Of a DNA stretch of 39,403 bases, positions 32,373-39,403 are shown in pieces. This DNA is from JAOABV01 sp039801465 (GTDB taxonomy: Bacteria; Hydrothermota; Tepidihabitantia; Tepidihabitantales; CAIPLT01), in the NCBI GenBank assembly GCA_039801465.1, contig JBDRUT010000016.1, positions 1-39,403 of the forward strand, read 5' to 3'. A program made the translations under genes and the position numbers. Position 1 is the stretch's first letter. Every line of letters begins with the position of its first letter. Under the pieces are notes generated by a model, which saw only the letters and a list, made by a program, of their open reading frames with translations, did no database searches and was not told the origin of the DNA.

Positions 32373-33092
32373 TTATTGCCACTGAAGTCGAGGAAAAGAG
32401 AGTCCTAAAAAACCATCCAATCCGAGCACAATAATTAAACAGCGATTATCAACATTTACGGGATAAGCCAGTTCAACATATAAGCCCGTAGGAAAACTGG
32501 ATAGGATTTTTTGGTCTTTCCAGCCTTCTTTTCTAAAGATATGCGCACCAGCAAATAAGATTGTGCCGAAAATATCTTTCTTTTGTTGCGGTGATTCTTG
32601 AACGATCATATTTGACCAGTTAAACGCTTTGATACCACCGTACACAGAGAAATTTCTTGTGATATCAGTTCCAGTCATAATTGTGCCAAAAGGTGCCAAA
32701 AGCATTTCGTTCATTATATAATCAAACCCAACAAATGTCGCAAAGTAATCAAATGGTCGATATTTTAAGTTTATGCCGATTGAAGAGTTAATTGAACTGT
32801 TGCCGTGAAGTCCGACATCTAATTTATTTGTCATTCCGTATTGAATATAACCACCATATGTCTGAAATTTAGTATGCGAATAATGATGAAGCGCACTGTC
32901 TCGCGCTTGGGTAGTTAGGTAGATGGGCAAAGTTAGAAATCCTGTATAGCCAAAATTGCCCGCACCACGAGTGGAAATATCTTGACTAATACCCCAAATA
33001 CCATAAGCAAATTCAAAAGGCAAAAGGCAAAAGGCAAAGATTAAGATAAAATGCAGAATGCGAAATGTGACTAAACGATTGCGGGTTCTCAC
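32373..33092 (-). CDS. probable outer-membrane beta-barrel protein
   Basis: 239 aa from a GTG in a GTGA overlap with the upstream gene. A signal peptide is visible (ILHFILIFAFCLLPFEFAYG, about 12-31). The mature part alternates hydrophobic and polar residues with many Gly/Tyr/Phe (YGMTNKLDVGLHGNSSINSS, SIGINLKYRPFDYFATFVGF) and reads as eight or more beta-hairpin strands. No named family is recognised. The hydrophobic core of the signal peptide is encoded by a TTTTGCC heptad repeat (33013-33035 on the plus strand). It is third in a coupled unit with the OB-fold protein and the solute-binding lipoprotein. Confidence 0.75.
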   Translation of the reverse strand: MRTRNRLVTFRILHFILIFAFCLLPFEFAYGIWGISQDISTRGAGNFGYTGFLTLPIYLTTQARDSALHHYSHTKFQTYGGYIQYGMTNKLDVGLHGNSSINSSIGINLKYRPFDYFATFVGFDYIMNEMLLAPFGTIMTGTDITRNFSVYGGIKAFNWSNMIVQESPQQKKDIFGTILFAGAHIFRKEGWKDQKILSSFPTGLYVELAYPVNVDNRCLIIVLGLDGFLGLSFPRLQWQ

Positions 33093-34825
33093 AATTTTGT
33101 GCCGATTACAATTGGTTTACGAACAAATTCTTGTTTACCTTGAGGTGTAATACCTTTTAAGTTCAAAATGTATATGCCAATTGGAAGCGGTTCAGCATTT
33201 TGATTCGTGCCATCCCATCTTAATTCATAATAACCACCAGGTTGATTAGTTAAAAGTTTTTTTACTGACCTGCCTTCCATATCAAATATCTCCAGATATA
33301 GTCTATAATCTTGAGGTGAATTAATCCGAATCAGGCAAGATTGTAAAAGTGGGTCATCGGCTCGACGCGAAAAAGGATTTGGATAAACCGTATCAATGCG
33401 CATTATTTCGGCCGGCGGCTGAGTACTGGTAAGGTCAATAATATCAGAATTAAATCGGGGCATAACTTGATAACCGGTGTTAAAAGGACTGGAAGTTGTG
33501 TATTGTCCAACAATACCGACAATTTGAAAGTTCTTATTTTTCTGGAACTGATTTATTGGGATGTTAGTCGTATTAAGAACTCTTATTGTAATACCCGGAG
33601 TGCCATTTTTGATAGTAAAATTCTGACCAGCACCGGCTTGAGATGGTTCGGCAATTATTGGTCCGGTGACTTTAATTAATTTGCTTTCCATTCCTTCAGT
33701 AATTGGTGTGTTAAATGGCAGTTCAACAGGAGATATTGGAACAATAGTTTTATCTAACAACATCATTACGCCATTAGCAATTTCAGTTAGTCCGTTGTAT
33801 TCAGTAACTTTACCAATAACTTCCCATTCTGTGCCACAACTATCAAGCCAGGTTGTTGCAGTATCAGCATATAACGGAGCATAAACATTAATTCCGTTAG
33901 TGGCATCTTGAATGAACAAACTTTTTGATGAACCGCTCGTAAAGATATAAGCCGGACCGGTAATTCGACCGCGAACTCTGACATATTGTCCTTCATAAGC
34001 CGAGGAATAACCGTCTGGACCGGGGCGTTGGACTTCAGCAATAGTCATTAATGGAAGAGCATCGTTTAGATTTCGGGAAAAATCAGTTCGAAACCGGGGT
34101 AAAAGTTGATAACCGGTATTTACGGGCGGAATAGTATCAGTGGTATATTGAGATTTGATTCCAATAACCGTAAATGTATCTTGCACCACAATCAAACCGG
34201 GAATATCGGTATCTTTGTAAATTCTCATCACACAACTTCCTGAGTTGTCAATCAAATTATAATTCTGGTCTCCAGCCAAAAGAAATGCAGTTGTAAAAAC
34301 TCCGGTCAATTTTACTAAGCTTCCTTCATAAGGTTCACGGTTTATCATTGCACAGGTTAAAGGTAATGGTTCAGGCAAGGGCCGATTATGTGCGACAATT
34401 GTAATACTGGCATTAGAAATTTCAGTCTTACCGCGATAAAAATAGACTTGGCCACTAACAATGACACTGTCGCCTAATGATGTTGGAATATACGAAAAAT
34501 TAAAGACATTTACTCCTGCAGTGTTGTCCTGAACATAAATATCAGTCCGAGTGCGAGAAAATACTCCTGAAGGAACAGTTACAATACCGGTCACGGTAAC
34601 ATATTGATTACGAAGGTCCGGAATTCCGTTACTATCAGCATCAGCGATGGCTTCAGCAATTGGAATTACTTGCGCATAAGAGAGATTAAAAACGAAAAAT
34701 AAAAGACAAAAAACTAAATAAGTTAAAGTATTTAACTTTGAATTTTGAATTTTGCCTTTAGAGTTTTTATCTGGCGTGTAAGTTTTTGATTTCTGGTTTT
34801 TCACATTTAATATTGTTTGACTCAT
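33089..34825 (-). CDS. secreted multi-OB-fold protein with FlgD/T9SS-type C-terminal domain
   Basis: 578 aa. A signal peptide (LVFCLLFFVFNLSYAQ, about 37-52) follows an unusually long hydrophilic start. Four OB-fold-like domains of about 100 residues follow: about 53-150, 151-255, 256-355 and 356-465. Domains 2 and 4 both contain INTGYQ(L/V)(L/M)PRF-type endings, so the protein arose from duplicated pairs; the folds resemble OB modules of extracellular nucleases. Residues about 475-578 form a FlgD/T9SS-like Ig domain (VYPNPFSRRADD, FDMEGRSVKKLL, ELRWDGTNQNAEPLPIGIYI). The start overlaps the lipoprotein stop (ATGA). Ligand unknown; secretion and surface attachment are inferred. Confidence 0.8.
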   Translation of the reverse strand: MSQTILNVKNQKSKTYTPDKNSKGKIQNSKLNTLTYLVFCLLFFVFNLSYAQVIPIAEAIADADSNGIPDLRNQYVTVTGIVTVPSGVFSRTRTDIYVQDNTAGVNVFNFSYIPTSLGDSVIVSGQVYFYRGKTEISNASITIVAHNRPLPEPLPLTCAMINREPYEGSLVKLTGVFTTAFLLAGDQNYNLIDNSGSCVMRIYKDTDIPGLIVVQDTFTVIGIKSQYTTDTIPPVNTGYQLLPRFRTDFSRNLNDALPLMTIAEVQRPGPDGYSSAYEGQYVRVRGRITGPAYIFTSGSSKSLFIQDATNGINVYAPLYADTATTWLDSCGTEWEVIGKVTEYNGLTEIANGVMMLLDKTIVPISPVELPFNTPITEGMESKLIKVTGPIIAEPSQAGAGQNFTIKNGTPGITIRVLNTTNIPINQFQKNKNFQIVGIVGQYTTSSPFNTGYQVMPRFNSDIIDLTSTQPPAEIMRIDTVYPNPFSRRADDPLLQSCLIRINSPQDYRLYLEIFDMEGRSVKKLLTNQPGGYYELRWDGTNQNAEPLPIGIYILNLKGITPQGKQEFVRKPIVIGTKL

Positions 34826-36075
34826 TTCAACTCCTTTTGCAACTTATTGGCTGCATTGTCTAGTGCTTTTTGGGCTGAAGTTTTAAGTCGCATCGCTTCT
34901 TCCATTGCTTCTCCTAAATACCGACGACCGGCAAACCATTCTTCACTTCTGGGTTCAAATGTTGCATAATTTAACTGGTCAAGACTTTCTCTTAATCCTT
35001 TGACTTCTTGTAAAAGTTTGGCATAAACTGGTTCTTGTAATGCTTGTTTACAGACCGGCACATAAAAAGTTTCACTTGCCCAACGGGCCTGTTGTTTTGG
35101 TCGGGTAAACCATTTGATAAATCGCCAAGCGGCTTCTTTCTGTTTTAAGGTCGATTTCCGAAACAGAGCAATATTTGTGCCGTAAGAAAGCACCGCATTC
35201 TTATCCCAACTTGGCAATGGTGCAATACCAATCGGAAAAGTCATCTTATCTTTCATAAATGCCCAGGAAACAATTGTGCCAAAGATGAGAGCAAGTTTTC
35301 CTTGAAGAAAATCATTCTGCGGTTCATAACCAGATACAAAATTAGTTGAAGAATCTTTATAAATCAGGTCAATCATATATTGAAGTGCTTCAACGCCCGC
35401 CGGAGAATTGAATTCAACTTTCTTATTAGTCTCGTCTAGCAATTTACTGGACTTCTGATAGAGCATACAGCCGAAAAGCCAAGAATTAACTCCACCGCCA
35501 GTGCCATAAATATCCGGTTTACCATCATGATTAAGGTCTCGGGTTAATTTTTTCAGCACGATTCTAAAGTCTTGCCAAGTTCGGGGAAACTCTTTAATCC
35601 CTAATGATTCAAACATTGCAATATTATAAAAATAGACCGGCACACTCTTATTAAAAGGAAAGGTGAGAAATTTACCATCCCATTTGTTATTTTCAACAAA
35701 CACCGGATAGATATCAGCGATTTCTTCGGCAGAAAGTCCGGTTGGACTATAAATAAAAGAATCTAAAGGGAAGAGTTGATTCTGTTGATAAAACTGGGAT
35801 GTCCAAGATTCATAGACTTGGGCAATAGTTGGTGGATTATCAACCGCAATTGCGCCCATCAACTTTTGCGCTAATGCGGAATAATCACCCATACCAACTA
35901 AAGTTACTTTAATATCCGGATTCTGCTTTTCAAAATCCCGCACCATTAACTCAAGGGTTTTGCCTAATGGACCACCCATTGCATGCCAAAAAGTTATTTC
36001 GGTTTTTGTTGTGCGTGTTGAGCAGGATAAAAATAGCAGAAAAGCAATACAGAGAAAACTGTAATAGATTCTCAT
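34822..36075 (-). CDS. extracellular solute-binding lipoprotein, family 1 (sugar type)
   Basis: 417 aa. Family-1 solute-binding protein (UgpB/MalE-like). An N-terminal lipoprotein signal ends at C18 (FLLFLSCSTRT); the -3 position is Phe, so the lipobox is slightly atypical. Typical segments: ITFWHAMGGPLGKTLELMV, FEKQNPDIKVTLVGMGDYS, and FPFNKSVPVYFYN in the ligand cleft, with WRFIKWFTRPKQQ near the end. A calcium-loop-like DLNHDGKPDIYG lies near residue 190. No permease or ATPase gene is adjacent. It is first of three overlapping genes and its promoter (36082-36109) leaves almost no leader. Confidence 0.88.
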   Translation of the reverse strand: MRIYYSFLCIAFLLFLSCSTRTTKTEITFWHAMGGPLGKTLELMVRDFEKQNPDIKVTLVGMGDYSALAQKLMGAIAVDNPPTIAQVYESWTSQFYQQNQLFPLDSFIYSPTGLSAEEIADIYPVFVENNKWDGKFLTFPFNKSVPVYFYNIAMFESLGIKEFPRTWQDFRIVLKKLTRDLNHDGKPDIYGTGGGVNSWLFGCMLYQKSSKLLDETNKKVEFNSPAGVEALQYMIDLIYKDSSTNFVSGYEPQNDFLQGKLALIFGTIVSWAFMKDKMTFPIGIAPLPSWDKNAVLSYGTNIALFRKSTLKQKEAAWRFIKWFTRPKQQARWASETFYVPVCKQALQEPVYAKLLQEVKGLRESLDQLNYATFEPRSEEWFAGRRYLGEAMEEAMRLKTSAQKALDNAANKLQKELK

Positions 36076-36081
36076 AAGACA

Positions 36082-36109
36082 ATTTTACTCGGATTGCTCA
36101 TAATGTCAA
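36082..36109 (-). promoter_or_regulatory. promoter giving a leaderless solute-binding-protein mRNA
   Basis: On the minus strand, TTGACA (complement of 36104-36109), 16-bp spacer, TAAAAT (complement of 36082-36087). Six bases separate the -10 box from the ATG; no ribosome site is present. Confidence 0.65.
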
Positions 36110-36272
36110 TAAATTTATACAGAATCAAATTGGATATGAAAGTCTTAAGTGTAAAACTGCTGTTACGATAACTCTACGAGAGTAAATTTTCACTATTGAA
36201 TCAGGGAATTTTTTCCTATGTGCCGGGCGTTCAGTGAAGTTTTTTTGAATCAAAGAAAGACGAATAAAATAC

Positions 36273-36301
36273 TTGACAGCAGTTTGATTTTAGGTTAATC
36301 T
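36273..36301 (+). promoter_or_regulatory. promoter of the propeller gene
   Basis: TTGACA at 36273-36278, 17-bp spacer, TAATCT at 36296-36301. The leader of about 20 nt contains GGAGG at 36321-36325. Confidence 0.65.
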
Positions 36302-36329
36302 TTAGCAAATCTATTGCTGAGGAGGCAAT

Positions 36330-38468
36330 ATGAGACGATATATTGTTGGGTTGTTTTGTTTAGTGGGTTTTGTCGTATTTGTGCACAGCAAGAGTCTTAA
36401 TCATCCATCATATGAATTAGCGCGAATAAACCGAATAGAGAATACAGAAATTGCAGGCCAGGGCTTTAGCCTAGCAAGACAAGAATTTTGTCATTCTGAA
36501 GGAGTGCTTGCGACTGAAGAATCTCGCCACATGCATAGACTTGATATGTTGGAGACCCTTCGCTCCGCTCAGGGTGACAAAATAGTAAATCAGGGTGACA
36601 AAAAGGGAACTCAGAGTGATGAGATAGTAAATCGGAGATACAAAACAGTAAATCAGAATGAAAAGACTGCTAAACTGTCATTTGATTCTTTGAATTGTCG
36701 GTTTGTTGGTAATTGGCCATTTGGTCCGGCTTATGCGGTTGCTTATGACCAAGCAAGAAATCTTTGCTTTTTGGGTTCTGGTGGCGGTTTCTATATTCTT
36801 AATGTTTCTAATCCGTCAAATCCAATAAAGGTCTCAGAAATAAAAACCAGAGGAGTAGTTTATGGGCTTTTTTATCTTAACAATCGGCTTTATATTGCTG
36901 ATGGTATACCAGGCATTGAAATTTGGGATATAACAAATCCATCATCACCATCAAAACTTGGCTCGTATGATACACCAGGTTTGGCTTATGGTGTTTATGT
37001 ATTAGGTTCATATGCCTATGTTGCTGATTGGAATGATGGACTTAGAATCATCAATGTCTCAAATCCTTCATCGCCATATGAGGTTGGCTATTATGATACA
37101 CCGGGTTGGGCTCGTGGTGTTTATGTCTTAGGTTCATATGCATATGTTGCTGATTGGAATGAGGGACTAAGAATCATCAATGTCTCAAATCCTGCATCGC
37201 CTTATGAGGTTGGCTATTATGATACACCAGGTTGGGCTTGTGGTGTTTATGTTTTAGGTTCATACGCCTATGTTGCTGATGGAGGTGCTGGTCTTAGAAT
37301 CATCAATGTTTCAAATCCAGCATCGCCATTTGAGGTTGGCTATTATAATACACCAGGTTATGCTTATGGTGTTTATGTATTAGGTTCATATGCTTATGTT
37401 GCTGATGGAGGTGCTGGTCTTAGAATCATCAATGTTTCAAATCCTGCATCACCATTTGAAGTCGGCTATTATGATACACCAGGTAATGCTCGTGGTGTTT
37501 ATGTATTAGGTCCATATGCATATGTTGCTGATTATTATGCTGGACTAAGAATCATCAATGTCTTAAATCCATCTTCACCATATGAGGTTGGTTATTATGA
37601 TACACCAGGTTTGGCTTATGGTGTTTATGTATCAGGTTCATATGCCTATGTTGCAGATTGGGATGCTGGTCTAAGAATCATCAATGTCTCAAATCCAGCA
37701 TCACCATTTGAAGTTGGCTATTATGATACACCAGGTAATGCTCGTGGTGTTTATGTATTAGGTCCATATGCCTATGTCGCTGATTATTATGCTGGACTAA
37801 GAATCATCAATGTCTCAAATCCAGCATCACCAATTGAAGTCGGCTATTATGATACACCAGGTTATGCAGAGGGTGTTTATGTATTAGGTTCATATGCCTA
37901 TGTCGCTGATTATTATGCTGGACCAAGAATCATCAATGTCTCAAATCCAGCATCGCCTTATGAGGTTGGCTATTATGATACACCAGGTTGGGCTTATTGT
38001 GTTTATGTATTAGGTTCATATGCCTATGTCGCTGATCTTGATTCTGGTCTTAGAATCATCAATGTCTCAAATCCGCAATCACCATTTGAAGTTGGCTATT
38101 ATGATACACCAGATTATGCTTTTAGTGTTTATGTCTTAGGTTCATATGCCTATGTTGCTGATCATCATGCTGGGCTTCAGATTTATTATGGACCGATTGG
38201 AGGAATTGAAGAAGCACGCAATACGCCTGACACTCAACACTTAACGCTGAAAATATATCCGAATCCGGCGACATCCGTTTTTCGTGTCCGTGCGCCGTTT
38301 GCCGTGGATAAAGTGACTTTGTATGATGTGACGGGTAAGATAATAAAAGTTCAAGAGTTCAAAGGTTCAAAAGTTCAAGAGATTTTGCTTGATAAGATTA
38401 AGAGTGGTGTCTATTTTGTGAAGGTTAATGATGAGATGGTAAAGGAGAAGTTGGTTGTAACAAAGTAG
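36330..38468 (+). CDS. LVIVD-repeat beta-propeller protein with T9SS C-terminal domain
   Basis: 712 aa. Signal peptide (VGLFCLVGFVVFVHS, about 6-20). Residues 21-125 are a linker, part of which (about 54-84) is translated mobile repeat DNA. Then about twelve LVIVD-type repeats: two diverged ones and ten near-identical 42-residue units with the consensus GVYVLGSYAYVAD, then GLRIINVSNPASP and EVGYYDTPG. These are beta-propeller blades. The C-terminus (about 638-712) is a type-A T9SS sorting domain (LKIYPNPATSVFRV, VTLYDVTGKIIK, GVYFVKVNDE), so it is exported and anchored on the cell surface. Its ligand is unknown. Blade variation is confined to a few positions. A promoter and GGAGG support the start. 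Confidence 0.9.
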   Translation: MRRYIVGLFCLVGFVVFVHSKSLNHPSYELARINRIENTEIAGQGFSLARQEFCHSEGVLATEESRHMHRLDMLETLRSAQGDKIVNQGDKKGTQSDEIVNRRYKTVNQNEKTAKLSFDSLNCRFVGNWPFGPAYAVAYDQARNLCFLGSGGGFYILNVSNPSNPIKVSEIKTRGVVYGLFYLNNRLYIADGIPGIEIWDITNPSSPSKLGSYDTPGLAYGVYVLGSYAYVADWNDGLRIINVSNPSSPYEVGYYDTPGWARGVYVLGSYAYVADWNEGLRIINVSNPASPYEVGYYDTPGWACGVYVLGSYAYVADGGAGLRIINVSNPASPFEVGYYNTPGYAYGVYVLGSYAYVADGGAGLRIINVSNPASPFEVGYYDTPGNARGVYVLGPYAYVADYYAGLRIINVLNPSSPYEVGYYDTPGLAYGVYVSGSYAYVADWDAGLRIINVSNPASPFEVGYYDTPGNARGVYVLGPYAYVADYYAGLRIINVSNPASPIEVGYYDTPGYAEGVYVLGSYAYVADYYAGPRIINVSNPASPYEVGYYDTPGWAYCVYVLGSYAYVADLDSGLRIINVSNPQSPFEVGYYDTPDYAFSVYVLGSYAYVADHHAGLQIYYGPIGGIEEARNTPDTQHLTLKIYPNPATSVFRVRAPFAVDKVTLYDVTGKIIKVQEFKGSKVQEILLDKIKSGVYFVKVNDEMVKEKLVVTK
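36490..36579 (+). repeat. mobile palindromic repeat inside the propeller gene
   Basis: GTCATTCTGAAGGAGTGC at one end and CTTCGCTCCGCTCAGGGTGACA at the other, with GAAGAATCTC between, match the ends of the intergenic palindromic element at 38475-38578. It is read in frame as FCHSEGVLATEESRHMHRLD and LETLRSAQGDK. A further AATCAGGGTGACAAAA follows. Confidence 0.8.
36960..38190 (+). repeat. ten 126-bp tandem coding repeats
   Basis: Each unit encodes one 42-residue blade. Blocks such as AGAATCATCAATGTCTCAAA and GGTGTTTATGTATTAGGTTC are unchanged or nearly so across copies including at synonymous sites, a sign of recent expansion or gene conversion. Confidence 0.9.
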
Positions 38469-38474
38469 TGCAGT

Positions 38475-38578
38475 GTCATTATGAGCGTAATGCTTGCCCG
38501 TATCGGGCGAAGAATCTCCAGTCGAATAAATCTTAACTATTTGAGATTCTTCAGTCGCTTTGCTCCTTCAGAATGACA
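38475..38578. repeat. intergenic palindromic repeat element
   Basis: Imperfect inverted repeat: GTCATTATGAGCG...GAAGAATCTC on the left, GAGATTCTTC...TCAGAATGAC on the right, with an inner GCCCG/CGGGC stem. A REP-like element of the kind abundant in many uncultivated bacteria. A solo right half is at 38598-38629. Confidence 0.8.
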
Positions 38579-38597
38579 GTTTAGGGCATTGTTATTT

Positions 38598-38629
38598 GAG
38601 ATTCTTCGGCCTTTGGCCTCAGAATGACA
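38598..38629. repeat. half copy of the palindromic repeat
   Basis: GAGATTCTTCGGCCTTTGGC followed by CTCAGAATGACA. It corresponds to the right arm of the preceding element with an inner GGCC/GGCC hairpin. Confidence 0.75.
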
Positions 38630-38730
38630 GAAAGGGGTAGTATGACAGAAAGGGTGCAGAATGATAAAAAAGGGGGTAGAAGGATAGGAAGAGTGCAGAA
38701 GGATAGGAAGTGTGCTGAAGGACATGGGGC
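38622..38730 (+). repeat. purine-rich minisatellite
   Basis: Five to six units of 17-20 bp of the type (A/T)ATGACAGAAAGGGGTAG, drifting to AAGGATAGGAAGAGTGCAG. It grows from the end of the palindromic element. Minus-strand frames across it are Pro/Ser/Phe-rich artefacts. The rest of 38731-38846 is unremarkable. Confidence 0.7.
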
Positions 38731-38846
38731 ATAATAAAGGGATAAAGTGAAAAGGCGGTTTGAGTTTTGCCAAAAGGCAATCCGGTCGATTCAGGTAGCC
38801 ATCTTGTCAAAGAGCAAATAGTAGCAAGTATTGAAACTTTGCTTAT

Positions 38847-39403
38847 CTACTCGCTATTCAATACTTGTTTTTGTCTTATAAAAGTCTTATCATTTAAGAT
38901 TAAGTTATTATCTTTGTTTTTAGAAGAAAAAGCATTATCATTATGTTCTTTAGAAAAAAAAGAAAAAGAAATATCATTAATATTATTCTTTGTTACTAAT
39001 TGATTATTTGTTTCTAATTGATATTTTGTTATATATTGTGCTGTGTCCATATTGGACACACCCCCTGTATCCATAATGGACACAGGTCCTGTATCCATAT
39101 TGGACACAGGGTCTTTGTCTTTTAAGCGCTGAATGTGTGATTTTTTGCTAAAACAGATGTCAACTAATCGGTCAGTGAATGTGTAATAGAGTGTATTATC
39201 CTTGGTCTTAAGTGTCTTAATAAGACCTAATCTTCTCAATTTAGAAATCCGACGCCATAAAGTCCTTTTATCCGGCAAATGGATTAATGGCATACTTGAC
39301 ATTAACTGTTTGTAATTGAGCCAGATATATTCTTCACCTTGATAAATAACCCTTTTACTCTGTTTGTAATAGATAAAGTCTTTCAAGTAATCGACAATTG
39401 CCC
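38847..39403 (-). CDS. winged-helix, replication-initiator-like protein (5' end outside window)
   Basis: At least 184 codons. The frame is open to the window edge beyond the TTG at 39386 (AIVDYLKDFIYYKQ), so the true start is probably outside. The N-terminal half reads as a winged helix (IWLNYKQLMSSMPLIHLPDK, RTLWRRISKLRRLGLIKTL), like the N-domain of phage replisome organisers and plasmid initiators. The middle holds three 8-residue repeats (GPVSNMDT type). The tail of about 80 residues is Asn/Lys/Ser-rich and low complexity. There is no integrase, helicase or other phage gene in view. A transcription regulator is the main alternative. Confidence 0.7.
   Translation of the reverse strand, partial: AIVDYLKDFIYYKQSKRVIYQGEEYIWLNYKQLMSSMPLIHLPDKRTLWRRISKLRRLGLIKTLKTKDNTLYYTFTDRLVDICFSKKSHIQRLKDKDPVSNMDTGPVSIMDTGGVSNMDTAQYITKYQLETNNQLVTKNNINDISFSFFSKEHNDNAFSSKNKDNNLILNDKTFIRQKQVLNSE
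39042..39108. repeat. three iteron-like palindromes with 24-bp period
   Basis: 19-bp sites at 39042-39060, 39066-39084 and 39090-39108, of the form TGT(G/A)TCCATA(T/A)TGGACACA. The first is a perfect inverted repeat around a central TAT. The 24-bp period is exactly eight codons. About 180 bp of extremely AT-rich sequence lie beside them (38860-39040). See findings. Confidence 0.85.

Noticed and set aside
38537..38810. Two minus-strand ORFs rich in Pro, Ser and Phe
   Set aside because: They are translations of the palindromic repeat and the purine-rich minisatellite.
39042..39108. CRISPR repeat-spacer units
   Set aside because: Spacers would be only 5 bp, and the array is in frame inside a coding sequence; iterons fit better.

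Overview
The window is AT-rich bacterial chromosome, with no rRNA and one tRNA. Two secreted proteins end in T9SS/FlgD-type C-terminal domains, and one carries LVIVD propeller repeats. There is a fused PurS-PurL, and a 31-residue ribosomal microprotein of a form I know from Bacteroidetes-like bacteria. Together these point to a diderm of the FCB neighbourhood, most likely a candidate phylum of the WOR-3/Stahlbacteria or Cloacimonadota kind. That placement is inference; no phylogenetic marker was compared. Promoters with a near-consensus TTGACA and a good -10 can be read at several genes.

Layout. 1-385: tandem 96-bp repeats. 385-1725 (-): SEC-C protein. 2044-6347 (+): nucleotide-sugar dehydrogenase and PurSL. 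6708-11077 (-): replication/repair and wall genes (DciA-like, recF, ddl, CCA-adding/HD enzyme). 11675-15143 (+): livHMGF amino-acid ABC transporter without a local binding protein. 15449-18562 (+): nrdR and nrdD (anaerobic ribonucleotide reductase). 18563-19537: a 1-kb gene-poor stretch with repeats and a GC-rich island. 19538-24274 (-): comF, lgt, a site-2 protease, an unknown 122-aa protein and an M20 peptidase. 25008-29678 (+): rplM-rpsI-rpsB-tsf-frr-uppS-cdsA, with pyrH missing from its usual place. 30344-32283: GYD protein, FmdB-type zinc ribbon, HU/IHF, bS22/mS38-like microprotein, tRNA-Arg(CCG) and nitroreductase. 32373-36075 (-): an overlapping three-gene unit (solute-binding lipoprotein, secreted OB-fold protein, outer-membrane barrel). 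36330-38468 (+): LVIVD propeller protein. 38847-end (-): a winged-helix protein with iteron-like repeats inside its gene.

The most unusual theme is in the intergenic DNA. In most of the larger gaps the sequence is a decayed tandem duplication with a period of about 80-180 bp. In several cases the duplicated unit includes the edge of the neighbouring gene: the 5' ends of cdsA and livF, and the 3' ends of the sugar dehydrogenase, nrdR and the DciA-like gene. I call these 'gene-edge echoes'. They help choose start codons and suggest that repeated short tandem duplication builds the spacers of this genome.

Other leads are three 24-bp-spaced palindromic iterons beside a very AT-rich tract inside the last gene, an arrangement like the lambda origin. 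Others are a mobile palindromic repeat translated in frame inside the propeller protein, blades whose variation sits at fixed positions, a possible autoregulatory hairpin at the 5' end of the rplM transcript, and two apparently leaderless promoters.
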